NCBI GenBank assembly: GCA_021785035.1 | Contig: JAJYGP010000041.1 | Location: 1-37,066 of the forward strand | Length of the DNA: 37,066 nucleotides | DNA from: Pseudomonadota bacterium | GTDB taxonomy: Bacteria > Pseudomonadota > Gammaproteobacteria > Acidiferrobacterales > Acidiferrobacteraceae | Direction: 5' to 3' | In this document: piece after piece, positions 29,290-37,066 of the stretch | Layout: each line of letters starts with the position of its first letter | Position numbering within the stretch: the stretch's first letter is position 1 | Translations under genes and position numbers: made by a program | Notes under the pieces: model-generated | Databases searched by the model: none | What the model was told of the DNA's origin: nothing | The model's input: the letters and a program-made list of their open reading frames with translations, nothing else

Positions 29290-29305
29290 GGCCGGTTAGC
29301 CGGCC
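29290..29305 (-). other. Hairpin between rpoB and rpoC
   Basis: GGCCGG (29290-29295) and CCGGCC (29300-29305) form a 6-bp all-GC stem with a tetraloop, ending a few bases before the rpoC ribosome binding site. It may insulate or tune rpoC initiation or be an mRNA processing site. Confidence 0.4.
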
Positions 29306-29336
29306 TCTCGTTTCCGATCAAATGTGGCCCAACGAT

Positions 29337-32300
29337 TTATCCCTGGTCGAGCTCAATATCGATGCCGAGCGAACGAATCTCCTTAATCAGCACATTAAAC
29401 GACTCGGGCATACCAGCCTCCATCTTGTGGTCACCCTTCACGATGTTCTCGAACATTTTGGTGCGTCCGGTGACATCGTCTGACTTGACAGTCAGCATTT
29501 CCTGCAAGGTATAAGCGGCGCCATAGGCCTCCAAGGCCCAGACTTCCATTTCCCCGAAGCGCTGGCCTCCGGACTGCGCCTTTCCGCCCAAGGGCTGCTG
29601 CGTCACGAGGCTGTAAGGCCCGGTAGAGCGGGCATGCATCTTGTCGTCCACCAAGTGGTTTAGCTTCAACATATACATGTAGCCGACCGTGATGGGGCGA
29701 TCGAACACTTCGCCCGTGCGACCATCGTAGAGCGCAGTTTGGCCAGTACGCGGCAGACCGGCGAGCTCCAGAAGGTCCATAATTTCCTCTTCCGTCGCAC
29801 CGTCAAACACCGGCGTCGCCATGGGCACGCCGCGAACAAGATTGTGCGAAAGCTGCACGATCTCATCGTCCGTCAACGAATTGAGATCTTCCTTCTGGCC
29901 GCTCCCGTTATAGACCTTGTCGAGAAAGCCCCGAAGTTCGCCGATCGCGGCCTGACGCTTGAGCATCTCGTTGATCTTGTCGCCGAGACCACGCGCCACC
30001 CACCCAAGATGGGTCTCCAAAACCTGGCCCACGTTCATGCGCGAGGGCACACCGAGCGGATTTAAGACGATATCGATCGAGGTGCCATTGGCCATGTACG
30101 GCATGTCTTCAACCGGCACAATACGTGAAATCACGCCCTTGTTGCCGTGGCGCCCGGCCATCTTGTCGCCCGGCTGGAGACGGCGCTTCACGGCCACATA
30201 GACCTTGACCATCTTCAAGACGCCCGGGGGCAGATCGTCGCCCGAGGTGAGCTTTTGGCGCTTCTCCTCAAGACGCGCATCAAACTCGATCTTCTGTTGC
30301 GCCAATTGATCGCGAATGGCGTCGACGGCGTCGCTCGCCTCGTTCTCGCGGGCTCGCACCTCGAACCACTGGGCGTGGGTCAAGCCATGGAGGTAGGACG
30401 CTGTGATCTTTTCCCCTGCCTTTAGCCCTTTGGGTCCGCCTTCCGCCACCTTCCCGACTAACAACCTCTCGATACGGCCGAAGGCGTCGTTCTCGACGAT
30501 CCGGTATTGGTCATTCAAATCCTTACGGATGCCGGCGAGCGTCTGCTCTTCGTTCTGGCGGGCCCGGGCATCCTTCTCGACACCATCACGCGTAAACACC
30601 TGAACATCGATCACGGTGCCTGACATGCCCGACGGAAGCCTCAGCGAACTGTCCTTCACGTCCGAGGCCTTTTCCCCAAAGATTGCTCGCAAGAGCTTCT
30701 CTTCCGGGGTCAACTGGGTCTCCCCTTTCGGCGTAACCTTGCCGACCAGGATGTCGCCAGGGTTGACCTCGGCGCCTATGTAAATGATGCCAGACTCGTC
30801 CAACTTCCCAAGAGCGGTCTCGCCCACATTCGGGATATCCCGGGTAATTTCCTCAGGCCCCAACTTGGTATCACGGGATACCGTGGACAGCTCCTCGATA
30901 TGGATAGTCGTGAACGTATCGTCTTCGACGACCCGCTCCGAGATCAGGATCGAGTCTTCGAAGTTGTAGCCGTTCCACGGCATGAACGCGATCAGGATAT
31001 TCCGCCCGAGGGCCAGTTCGCCCATATCGGTCGAAGGACCGTCCGCGAGAACATCGCCCTTGGCGATCACATCGCCTACGCGCACCAACGGCTTTTGGTT
31101 GATGTTGGTGTTTTGGTTCGAGCGCGTGTACTTGATCAGGTTGTAGATATCGACACCGGCCTTGTCAGCCTCGGTCTCGTCGTCGTTGACCCGCACCACC
31201 ACTCGGCTCGCGTCGACCGAATCGACACGTCCGCCCCGGCGAGCGATAACGGCTACACCCGAGTCCACCGCGACCGTACGTTCCATCCCGGTCCCGACTA
31301 AGGGCTTTTCGGCCCTCAAAGTCGGCACCGCTTGGCGCTGCATGTTCGATCCCATCAAGGCGCGGTTCGCGTCATCGTGTTCAAGGAAGGGAATCAGCGA
31401 GGCGGCGACCGACACAATCTGGGCCGGCGCCACATCGATATAATCCACCTTAGACACGGCCGACAGCGTAAATTCATTCCGGTGCCGACAGGACACCATC
31501 TCGTCGGTCAAGCGTCCGGACTCATCCACCGCTGCATTGGCCTGGGCGATCACGAACTTGCCTTCCTCGATCGCCGACAAGTATTCGATCTTGTCCGTGA
31601 CCCGGCCGCCGTCCACCTTGCGGTAGGGAGTTTCAAGGAAGCCGTATTCGTTAGTGCGTGCATAGACCGCAAGCGAGTTGATCAAACCGATGTTCGGACC
31701 TTCCGGCGTCTCGATTGGACACACCCGCCCATAGTGGGTGGGATGCACGTCGCGCACCTCAAACCCGGCCCGCTCGCGGGTCAAGCCACCCGGCCCAAGC
31801 GCTGACACGCGGCGCTTGTGGGTCACCTCTGACAACGGATTCGTTTGATCCATAAACTGCGACAACTGGCTCGACCCGAAGAACTCCTTGACCACCGCCG
31901 ACACCGGTTTCGCGTTGATCAACTCTTGCGGCATGAGGTTCTCGGACTCGGCCAAGCTCAGACGCTCCTTGACCGCGCGCTCGACGCGTACAAGCCCGAT
32001 ACGGAACTGGTTTTCGGCCAACTCCCCCACCGAACGCACTCGCCGATTGCCCAGATGGTCGATATCGTCGATCTCGCCCTGGCCGTTTTTTAGGCCAATT
32101 AAAATCTTCATGACATCGATAATGTCGTCGCGGCTCAGGATGCCCGGGCCCTCATCGCTCGTGCGGCCCAGGCGACGGTTAAACTTCATCCGGCCCACAG
32201 CCGACAGATCATAGCGGTCCAAGCTGAAAAAGAGGCTCGAGAAGAGGTTCTGGGCGGCCTCGCGCGTCGGCGGTTCACCCGGGCGCATCATGCGGTAAAT

Positions 32301-33428
32301 CTCGATCTGGGCCTCTAGGGCATCGCGCGTCGAATCGATGCGGAGGGTATCCGAGATATAGGGGCCCCGGTCCAGCTCGTTTGTGTAGAGAGTGCGGATC
32401 TCCTGAATCCCGGCCTTCATCAACTTCTGAATCAACTCGGCCGTCACGACCTCGTTGGCCTGGGCGAGCAGTTCACCGGTAGCCGCATCTATCACGTCCT
32501 CCCCCAAGGGGCGGCCGGCCAAAAACGCAACCACGTTTTCTGGCGGAATCGCGAGCTCGTCCATCTTCGCCTTATCGATTTCGCGAATGTGACGGGCCGT
32601 AATGCGCTGATCCTTTTTGACGATCACGTCGCCGTTCGGCAGCTTGATGTCGAAATCCGCTTGTTCACCGCGCAAGCGCTGGGCAATCAGCTTCAGCCGC
32701 ACGTTGCCGTCGGCCAAAACAAAAGTGTCCATCTCAAAAAACGTCTGAAGGATGTCTTGGCTACTCATCCCCAGCGCCCGCAAGAGAGTGGTCGCCGGCA
32801 ATTTGCGGCGACGGTCTATGCGAACGTAAACAAAATCCTTGGGGTCGAACTCGAAATCGAGCCATGAGCCCCGATAGGGAATAATGCGCGCGGAAAACAG
32901 CAGCTTTCCGGACGAATGGGTCTTGCCGTAGTCGTGATCAAAAAACACGCCCGGCGACCGATGCAGCTGCGAAACAATGACACGCTCCGTGCCGTTGATG
33001 ATAAAGGTGCCGTTGTCGGTCATGAGCGGAATCTCGCCCAAATAGACCTCTTGCTCCTTTATGTCGCGCACCGACTTCGTGCCTGTGGTCTCGTCTTTCG
33101 AAAACACCACCAAACGCAACAACACCCGCAAGGGTGCTGCGTATATCAGGCCACGCTGTTGGCATTCCTTCACATCGAACAGCGGCGTGCCCAATCGATA
33201 GCTGACAAACTCAAGCGCCGCCGATCCGTTGTACGACTCGATCGGGAAGACCGACTTGAAAGCCGCCTGTAGCCCCTGGTCAACGCGCTGGGTGCGCTCG
33301 ACCTCGGCCTGCAAAAAGGCTTGATATGACTCTTTCTGCGTGGCGAGCAGATAGGGAACTCGCAAAAGGCTTGGCCGTTTGCCAAAACTCTTGCGGATGC
33401 GCTTTCTCTCAGTGAATGAATAGCTCAT
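29337..33428 (-). CDS. rpoB: RNA polymerase subunit beta
   Basis: Beta forms one pincer of RNA polymerase and the rifampicin pocket. From the ATG at 33428 the product has 1363 residues and begins [20 protein letters not shown], the conserved start; an ATG 14 codons upstream lacks support, while GAGGA lies right before 33428. The rifampicin region is intact and of sensitive type ([20 protein letters not shown], then [11 protein letters not shown]). Later landmarks include [20 protein letters not shown] and the C-terminal clamp segment [20 protein letters not shown]. It follows rplL after a 125-base gap with an attenuator. Confidence 0.98.
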   Translation of the reverse strand: MSYSFTERKRIRKSFGKRPSLLRVPYLLATQKESYQAFLQAEVERTQRVDQGLQAAFKSVFPIESYNGSAALEFVSYRLGTPLFDVKECQQRGLIYAAPLRVLLRLVVFSKDETTGTKSVRDIKEQEVYLGEIPLMTDNGTFIINGTERVIVSQLHRSPGVFFDHDYGKTHSSGKLLFSARIIPYRGSWLDFEFDPKDFVYVRIDRRRKLPATTLLRALGMSSQDILQTFFEMDTFVLADGNVRLKLIAQRLRGEQADFDIKLPNGDVIVKKDQRITARHIREIDKAKMDELAIPPENVVAFLAGRPLGEDVIDAATGELLAQANEVVTAELIQKLMKAGIQEIRTLYTNELDRGPYISDTLRIDSTRDALEAQIEIYRMMRPGEPPTREAAQNLFSSLFFSLDRYDLSAVGRMKFNRRLGRTSDEGPGILSRDDIIDVMKILIGLKNGQGEIDDIDHLGNRRVRSVGELAENQFRIGLVRVERAVKERLSLAESENLMPQELINAKPVSAVVKEFFGSSQLSQFMDQTNPLSEVTHKRRVSALGPGGLTRERAGFEVRDVHPTHYGRVCPIETPEGPNIGLINSLAVYARTNEYGFLETPYRKVDGGRVTDKIEYLSAIEEGKFVIAQANAAVDESGRLTDEMVSCRHRNEFTLSAVSKVDYIDVAPAQIVSVAASLIPFLEHDDANRALMGSNMQRQAVPTLRAEKPLVGTGMERTVAVDSGVAVIARRGGRVDSVDASRVVVRVNDDETEADKAGVDIYNLIKYTRSNQNTNINQKPLVRVGDVIAKGDVLADGPSTDMGELALGRNILIAFMPWNGYNFEDSILISERVVEDDTFTTIHIEELSTVSRDTKLGPEEITRDIPNVGETALGKLDESGIIYIGAEVNPGDILVGKVTPKGETQLTPEEKLLRAIFGEKASDVKDSSLRLPSGMSGTVIDVQVFTRDGVEKDARARQNEEQTLAGIRKDLNDQYRIVENDAFGRIERLLVGKVAEGGPKGLKAGEKITASYLHGLTHAQWFEVRARENEASDAVDAIRDQLAQQKIEFDARLEEKRQKLTSGDDLPPGVLKMVKVYVAVKRRLQPGDKMAGRHGNKGVISRIVPVEDMPYMANGTSIDIVLNPLGVPSRMNVGQVLETHLGWVARGLGDKINEMLKRQAAIGELRGFLDKVYNGSGQKEDLNSLTDDEIVQLSHNLVRGVPMATPVFDGATEEEIMDLLELAGLPRTGQTALYDGRTGEVFDRPITVGYMYMLKLNHLVDDKMHARSTGPYSLVTQQPLGGKAQSGGQRFGEMEVWALEAYGAAYTLQEMLTVKSDDVTGRTKMFENIVKGDHKMEAGMPESFNVLIKEIRSLGIDIELDQG

Positions 33429-33478
33429 AGGTTCCTCAGCTCTTAGTGTCCGGAAGATCCCGAACAGCAAACAAAGAC

Positions 33479-33506
33479 GGACAGGCCAGTTTGCACTAGC
33501 CTGTCC
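33479..33506 (-). terminator. Attenuator between rplL and rpoB
   Basis: On the minus strand GGACAGGCTAGT pairs with ACTGGCCTGTCC (12 bp, one U-G pair) around a GCAA tetraloop of the stable GNRA class, followed by T-rich GTCTTTGTTTG. E. coli has a partial terminator in the same gap that lowers rpoBC relative to rplJL expression; the position and form here fit that role. Confidence 0.7.
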
Positions 33507-33553
33507 TAACGATCATTCCTGCCGCCACCGCTGTGGGCAATCGATATCTACCC

Positions 33554-33931
33554 TTACTTCAAGTCGACTTTGGCGCCAGCCTCTTCCAACTGCTTCTTCA
33601 TCGACGCGGCATCGGCCTTGGCCACCGCTTCCTTGACGGTCGCAGGTGCGGACTCGACCAAGTCCTTGGCTTCCTTCAGACCGAGGTTCGTGATGGCGCG
33701 CACAGCCTTAATCACACCGACCTTGTTTTCGCCGATCGCGGTCAATACCACATCAAAGCTGTCCTTCTCAGCAGCCGGGGCAGCTGCGGCGGCGCCAGGG
33801 GCGGCAACCGCTACGGCCGCTGCGGCGGCGGACACGCCAAACTTCTCTTCCATATCCTTAATCAATGCAGACAAGTCAAGGACCGACATGTTCGCGATTG
33901 TGTCCAACAGTTCTTGCTTCGATACCGCCAT
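33554..33931 (-). CDS. rplL: 50S ribosomal protein L7/L12
   Basis: L7/L12 forms the multi-copy stalk that recruits translation GTPases. The 125-residue product has the N-terminal dimerisation helix region (about 1-35), an Ala-rich hinge (about 36-56, rich in AAAAAPAAE) and the C-terminal factor-binding domain with [20 protein letters not shown] and [14 protein letters not shown]. Ribosome binding site GAGGAGAA before ATG. It follows rplJ, its stalk base, by 48 bases and is separated from rpoB by an attenuator. Confidence 0.98.
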   Translation of the reverse strand: MAVSKQELLDTIANMSVLDLSALIKDMEEKFGVSAAAAAVAVAAPGAAAAAPAAEKDSFDVVLTAIGENKVGVIKAVRAITNLGLKEAKDLVESAPATVKEAVAKADAASMKKQLEEAGAKVDLK

Positions 33932-33979
33932 GATCTATTCTCCTCGAAAGATAACCTTTAAAGCCCTGTAAATCGAAAG

Positions 33980-34501
33980 TTAAGCTTGTGCCTTGTCGCG
34001 GATAGCCGCGAGCGTCCGGACAAACCGAGCCGGAACCTCGTTGAGCGTCTGAACGAAGCGCGCAGCCGGCGCTTGCATCGTACGCATGAGGGTAGCCAAC
34101 AAGACCTCGCGACTGGGCAACAAAGCCAGGGCCTGTAGCTGTTCGCCGGTCATGAGCGCGCCGTTCATGGCGCCGACCTTGATGATCAGCTTGTCGTTGG
34201 CGCGCGCAAACTCACTTAGTACCTTGGCCACCGCGACCGGATCCGTCGATGCCGCGAATGTGAGCGGCCCCTTCAGATGGTCGTCTAGACACGCGAACGA
34301 AGACCCCTCCACCACGCGCCGCACCAGGGAGTTCTTGACGACCCTGATGTAGACGCCGGCGGCGCGCGCCTGCGCCCGCAATGCCGTCATTTGCGCGACC
34401 GTTAAGCCCCGGTACTCCGCGATCACGGCCGCCTGGGCGCCCTTGATCGCGGCCGACACCTCGGCCACTACCGCCTTTTTCTGCTCAAGATTTAAACTCA
34501 A
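33980..34501 (-). CDS. rplJ: 50S ribosomal protein L10
   Basis: L10 anchors L7/L12 dimers to 23S rRNA and represses its own mRNA. The 173-residue product starts SLNLEQKKAVVAEVSAAIKG after an initiating TTG and has AVIAEYRGLTVAQMTALRAQ and VVKNSLVRRVVEG. The N-terminus matches the family, so TTG is probably right; it has a very strong GGAGGTGAT Shine-Dalgarno sequence. A structured leader of 152 bases separates it from rplA and can partly sequester that site. Translation is likely regulated by L10 or the L10-L12 complex. Confidence 0.96.
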   Translation of the reverse strand: MSLNLEQKKAVVAEVSAAIKGAQAAVIAEYRGLTVAQMTALRAQARAAGVYIRVVKNSLVRRVVEGSSFACLDDHLKGPLTFAASTDPVAVAKVLSEFARANDKLIIKVGAMNGALMTGEQLQALALLPSREVLLATLMRTMQAPAARFVQTLNEVPARFVRTLAAIRDKAQA

Positions 34502-34504
34502 CGA

Positions 34505-34541
34505 ATCACCTCCTTCACTCCCCCGCTTGGGGGTCGGTGAT
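34505..34541 (-). promoter_or_regulatory. Hairpin sequestering the rplJ ribosome binding site
   Basis: ATCACC and GGTGAT (34536-34541 and 34505-34510 on the plus map) can pair, bringing in an inner CCCCC/GGGGG stem (34529-34533 and 34520-34524) with a 4-nt loop. The GGTGAT arm overlaps the GGAGGTGAT Shine-Dalgarno sequence of rplJ, so the hairpin could block initiation. Confidence 0.5.
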
Positions 34542-34561
34542 CCGCGGCTTTAAAGGCCCCG

Positions 34562-34612
34562 GACACCATCTGCGCCGGCCTAAAGACGATTAAGCGTATG
34601 CACCGGCGGTCT
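34562..34612 (-). ncRNA. L10-leader-like regulatory RNA element
   Basis: In the rplA-rplJ gap the minus strand reads GACCGCCGGTGC, then a CGCTTAAT-containing centre, then GGCCGGCGCAG and GGTGTC. CGCCGG (34603-34608 complement) pairs with CCGGCG (34573-34578 complement), closed by GACC/GGTGTC. This pattern and the position match the ribosomal protein L10 leader, the binding site for L10(L12) complex autoregulation. Assignment is from recalled family features, not a covariance search. Confidence 0.6.
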
Positions 34613-34619
34613 TCGACAT

Positions 34620-34639
34620 CTACCCCCACGCGGGGGTAG
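34620..34639 (-). other. Stable hairpin just after rplA
   Basis: CTACCCCC (34620-34627) and GGGGGTAG (34632-34639) form a perfect 8-bp stem with a tetraloop, about 15 bases past the rplA stop. No T run follows on the minus strand. It may be part of the L10 leader fold or a processing or pause site between rplKA and rplJL. Confidence 0.5.
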
Positions 34640-34653
34640 TCCTAGCCTTACAG

Positions 34654-35358
34654 CTACTGCGGTAAAGATCCTTGATCCACGCGCACCCCGGGGCCCATCG
34701 TGGCCGAAAGCGTCACACGTTTCACGTAAATGCCTTTCGCGGCGGTCGGCCTCGCCTTCTGTAGGGCGGCGACCAGAGCCAGGAAATTCTCTTTCAGGGC
34801 GTCTTCGGTAAACGATATCTTGCCGATTGCGCAATGCACGATACCGGCCTTGTCGGCGCGATACTGCACTTGACCGGCCTTCGCATTCTCCACGGCCTTG
34901 GCCGGGTTCGGCGTGACGGTCCCGACCTTGGGATTCGGCATGAGCCCGCGAGGCCCTAAAATCTGGCCCAACTGCCCCACGATGCGCATCGCCTCGGGAG
35001 TCGCTATCACGACGTCGAAATCGAGCTTGCCGGCCTTCACTTGATCCGCCAAATCTTGAAAACCAACCACGTCCGCCCCGGCCTTGCGCGCCGCCGCGGC
35101 GGCCTCGCCTTCGGCGAACACCGCGATACGCACCGTCTTCCCGGTGCCGCGCGGCATAACCGCCGATCCACGCACGTTCTGATCGGACTTGCGAGGATCG
35201 ATGCCGAGGTTGATCGCAACGTCGACGGACTCGTCGAATTTCGCGCTCGCCGTCTTCTTCACAAGCACCAGCGCCTCATCTAGGCCATACACGCGGGTGC
35301 GATCTACGAGCGGACGCAGAGCCCGCAGGCGTTTGCCGCCCTTGACGATCTCGGTCAT
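34654..35358 (-). CDS. rplA: 50S ribosomal protein L1
   Basis: L1 forms the mobile stalk that guides deacylated tRNA out of the E site and represses the rplKA mRNA in E. coli. The 234-residue product, typical length, contains [20 protein letters not shown], the conserved [19 protein letters not shown] segment near residue 128, and [20 protein letters not shown]. Its ATG directly follows the rplK stop (TAAATG), with GGAGGG inside the rplK end, so coupled translation is likely. Confidence 0.98.
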   Translation of the reverse strand: MTEIVKGGKRLRALRPLVDRTRVYGLDEALVLVKKTASAKFDESVDVAINLGIDPRKSDQNVRGSAVMPRGTGKTVRIAVFAEGEAAAAARKAGADVVGFQDLADQVKAGKLDFDVVIATPEAMRIVGQLGQILGPRGLMPNPKVGTVTPNPAKAVENAKAGQVQYRADKAGIVHCAIGKISFTEDALKENFLALVAALQKARPTAAKGIYVKRVTLSATMGPGVRVDQGSLPQ

Positions 35359-35790
35359 TTATACGCCCTCCGTTTCGAGACCCATGCTCCGCGCACTACC
35401 GGCTATCAAACGCACGGCGGCCTCGAGGTCGGTGGTATTCAGGTCAGGCATCTTCACGCGTGCGATCTCTTCTAGCTGCGCGCGCGTGACCTTACCCACC
35501 TTATGGGTATGCGGAGTCTTACTCCCGCTTGTGATCCCGGCGGCCTTCTTCAGCAGAATACTGGCTGGAGGCGTCTTGGTGACGAAGGTAAAGCTCTTAT
35601 CGCTATACGCCGTGATGACCACAGGAATCGGCAGGCCTTCCTCGATACCCTGAGTGCGGGCATTAAAGGCCTTGCAGAACTCCATAATGTTCAAACCACG
35701 CTGTCCCAGCGCCGGTCCGATCGGCGGGCCCGGGGTCGCTTTCGTTGCCGGCACCTGCAACTTAATGTAGGCGTCAATCTTCTTTGCCAC
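35359..35790 (-). CDS. rplK: 50S ribosomal protein L11
   Basis: L11 is part of the GTPase-associated centre and needed for RelA activation. From the GTG at 35790 the product has 143 residues starting [20 protein letters not shown] after the initiator; it contains [20 protein letters not shown] and [19 protein letters not shown]. An ATG seven codons upstream would add MHPEGAT, unlike homologues, and AAGGAG sits right before the GTG, so the shorter start is preferred. It abuts rplA. A leader hairpin lies upstream. Confidence 0.97.
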   Translation of the reverse strand: MAKKIDAYIKLQVPATKATPGPPIGPALGQRGLNIMEFCKAFNARTQGIEEGLPIPVVITAYSDKSFTFVTKTPPASILLKKAAGITSGSKTPHTHKVGKVTRAQLEEIARVKMPDLNTTDLEAAVRLIAGSARSMGLETEGV

Positions 35791-35802
35791 AGTGGCTCCT
35801 TC

Positions 35803-35828
35803 GGGGTGCAAGCGCCTTGCGGCTCCCC
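35803..35828 (-). promoter_or_regulatory. rplK leader hairpin, possible L1 target
   Basis: GGGG and CCCC (35803-35806 and 35825-35828) enclose an asymmetric internal loop and a second stem GCAAG/CTTGC (35808-35812 and 35816-35820) with a 3-nt loop. It lies 13-38 bases before the rplK start. L1 represses the L11 operon by binding a leader helix with an asymmetric loop in E. coli; this element fits by position and shape only. Confidence 0.3.
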
Positions 35829-35851
35829 CTGTTGTGTTTTGGCCTAAAAAC

Positions 35852-36385
35852 TCAGGCCTTTTCTACCTGACTAAAATCGAGCTCGACCGGCGTCTGCCGG
35901 CCGAAGATGGACACCGAAACCTTGAGCTTGCTCTTTTCGTAGTTCACATCCTCGACAGTGCCGTTGAAGTCGAGAAACGGCCCATCGATGACGCGCACTT
36001 GTTCACCGCTCGTAAACGAGAACTTCGGTCGCGGCTTCTCGACGCCATCCTGGACTTGGCGCAGGATCATCTCGGCTTCTTTGTCGCTGATCGGTGTCGG
36101 CTTGGTGCCCGAACCCCCGATGAAGCCACTCACCTTGGGCACGGCCTTCACGAGATGCCAGGACTCGTCGGTCATCTCCATGCGCACAAGCACGTATCCC
36201 GGGAAAAACTTGCGCTCGCTGGTCCGCCGCTGGCCGCTTTTCATCTCGACCACCTCTTCGGTCGGCACCAAAATCTCGCCGAACATGTCCTGCATCCCAG
36301 CGCGAGCGATATGTTCTTTCAAGGTTCTTTGCACCTGCTTCTCAAACCCCGAGAACGCGTGCACCACATACCAACGCATCGACAT
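35852..36385 (-). CDS. nusG: Transcription termination/antitermination factor NusG
   Basis: NusG binds RNA polymerase and links it to Rho or to S10 on the leading ribosome. The 177-residue product has the N-terminal NGN domain ([20 protein letters not shown], then [14 protein letters not shown]) and a C-terminal KOW domain from about 120 ([20 protein letters not shown]). Two in-frame ATGs (36385 and 36379) are possible; GGGAGG lies upstream within the secE end. It starts four bases after secE and ends 61 bases before rplK. Confidence 0.98.
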   Translation of the reverse strand: MSMRWYVVHAFSGFEKQVQRTLKEHIARAGMQDMFGEILVPTEEVVEMKSGQRRTSERKFFPGYVLVRMEMTDESWHLVKAVPKVSGFIGGSGTKPTPISDKEAEMILRQVQDGVEKPRPKFSFTSGEQVRVIDGPFLDFNGTVEDVNYEKSKLKVSVSIFGRQTPVELDFSQVEKA

Positions 36386-36389
36386 CGGA

Positions 36390-36734
36390 TCAAGACCTCC
36401 CGGTCAACATGCTAACGCCCTTAATCAAACCTAGGTCCACGATCCACAAAAATATCGCAATCAAAACCACCAGAAGAATAACCACGAGGGTGGTCTGCAC
36501 CGTCTCCTTACGGGTCGGCCAGATCACTTTACTCAACTCGACCCGCGACTCCTTGACGAAGACCCAGGCCGAGCGGCCGGTGGGCGTCTGCATGGCCGTC
36601 GCGACGGCTAAACCCAGGCCGACCAGGATGGCCAAGACCCGCCACAGCTCGGGCTGTCCGACAAGAACATAGTATCCGGCCACTCCCGCCGCCAAAAACA
36701 ACATGGCAACGGTCAGCTTCAACTTATCTACCAT
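36390..36734 (-). CDS. secE: Preprotein translocase subunit SecE
   Basis: SecE clamps the two halves of SecY in the inner membrane. The 114-residue product has three predicted membrane segments (about residues 7-26, 32-50 and 84-107), as in E. coli, and the conserved amphipathic region [20 protein letters not shown]. The ATG at 36734 lies nine bases after AAAGGTGG; an in-frame GTG at 36740 would add two residues and is too close to that site. It is followed by nusG and preceded by tRNA-Trp, the usual proteobacterial order. Confidence 0.96.
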   Translation of the reverse strand: MVDKLKLTVAMLFLAAGVAGYYVLVGQPELWRVLAILVGLGLAVATAMQTPTGRSAWVFVKESRVELSKVIWPTRKETVQTTLVVILLVVLIAIFLWIVDLGLIKGVSMLTGRS

Positions 36735-36762
36735 CAACACAAACCACCTTTACAAAGACGAA

Positions 36763-36838
36763 TGGCAGGCCAGGAGGGAATCGAACCCCCAACCTTCGGT
36801 TTTGGAGACCGACGCTCTACCAATTGAGCTACTGGCCT
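36763..36838 (-). tRNA. tRNA-Trp (anticodon CCA)
   Basis: The minus strand folds as a cloverleaf: acceptor AGGCCAG/CTGGCCT, D arm with AGCTCAATTGGTAGAGC, anticodon stem and loop with CTCCAAAA giving anticodon CCA, and T arm GGGGGTTCGATTCCCTC. Discriminator base is G and the terminal CCA is encoded (36763-36765). It lies between tuf and secE, 25 and 28 bases away, so it is probably cut from a tuf-tRNA-secE transcript. Confidence 0.96.
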
Positions 36839-36863
36839 AAACCCGGATCGCCGAAAACTCCCT

Positions 36864-37066
36864 CTACTCGAGTATCTTCGCTACGACACCAGCACCCACC
36901 GTACGGCCGCCTTCACGGATGGCGAACCGCAGGCCTTCCTCCATGGCGATCGGGTTGATGAGGCTGATCGTGAGCTTGACGTTGTCGCCGGGCATCACCA
37001 TTTCGGTGCCGGCGGGAAGATCGCAAGACCCTGTGACATCGGTCGTGCGGAAGTAAAACTGGGGGC
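36864..37066 (-). CDS. tuf: Elongation factor Tu, second copy (partial, cut by window edge)
   Basis: Only the last 66 full codons and stop of a second tuf gene are in the window; the start lies beyond the right edge. The translated end ([11 protein letters not shown]) is identical to the complete copy. Over all 203 visible bases it differs from 20680-20882 at a single position (36984, G for A), a synonymous Asp change, while the sequences beyond the stops are unrelated. This points to recent gene conversion. It is followed by tRNA-Trp and secE, matching the tufB position. Confidence 0.97.
   Translation of the reverse strand, partial: PQFYFRTTDVTGSCDLPAGTEMVMPGDNVKLTISLINPIAMEEGLRFAIREGGRTVGAGVVAKILE

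Noticed and set aside
1-37066. Search for CRISPR arrays, IS elements, rRNA genes, attachment sites or a novel defence system
   Set aside because: No regularly spaced repeats, transposase or integrase genes, terminal inverted repeats or target duplications were seen; the window is almost all conserved housekeeping genes.

Overview
The window is a chromosomal segment of a fairly GC-rich bacterium, almost certainly a proteobacterium and probably a gammaproteobacterium. The reasons are the ssb/uvrA divergent pair, a tuf-tRNA-Trp-secE-nusG arrangement with an E. coli-like three-helix SecE, a zinc-free 101-residue S14, and two almost identical tuf genes. The exact genus cannot be fixed from the sequence; a deep-branching lineage is possible but this is only inference. 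No mobile element, CRISPR array, rRNA gene or defence system is visible, and I found no undescribed multi-gene system.

Layout. Positions 1-551: ssb (minus strand) with a strong terminator at the left edge. 552-1084: a divergent ssb/uvrA spacer with several hairpins and a uvrA promoter candidate. 1085-3964: uvrA (plus strand), which overlaps convergently the 3' end of a SAM hydroxide adenosyltransferase family gene (3926-4642, minus). 4643-5826: about 1.2 kb with no convincing intact gene, but possible decayed coding sequence next to a family 9 glycosyltransferase (5827-6906, minus). 6907-7207: spacer with hairpins that may end the ribosomal cluster.

From 37066 down to 7208, all on the minus strand, lies one uninterrupted translation/transcription cluster: tuf (partial), tRNA-Trp, secE, nusG, rplK, rplA, rplJ, rplL, rpoB, rpoC | rpsL, rpsG, fusA, tuf | rpsJ, rplC, rplD, rplW, rplB, rpsS, rplV, rpsC, rplP, rpmC, rpsQ | rplN, rplX, rplE, rpsN, rpsH, rplF, rplR, rpsE, rpmD, rplO, secY, rpmJ | rpsM, rpsK, rpsD, rpoA, rplQ. 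It joins what in E. coli are the separate beta (rpoBC) and str-S10-spc-alpha loci. Many genes overlap by 1-4 bases or sit within 10 bases of each other, so translational coupling is likely.

Regulatory structure is concentrated in the few wider gaps: an L10-leader-like RNA with a sequestered ribosome binding site before rplJ, a 12-bp GNRA-capped attenuator between rplL and rpoB, a near-consensus promoter for the str genes whose -35 box lies in the loop of a GC-rich inverted repeat after rpoC, a terminator-like hairpin between rpsL and rpsG, and a weaker promoter candidate before rplN. Start codons were corrected where the longest reading frame was not the likely gene: rpsC, rpsG, rpoB, rplK and secE. 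rpoC and rplJ appear to start with TTG.
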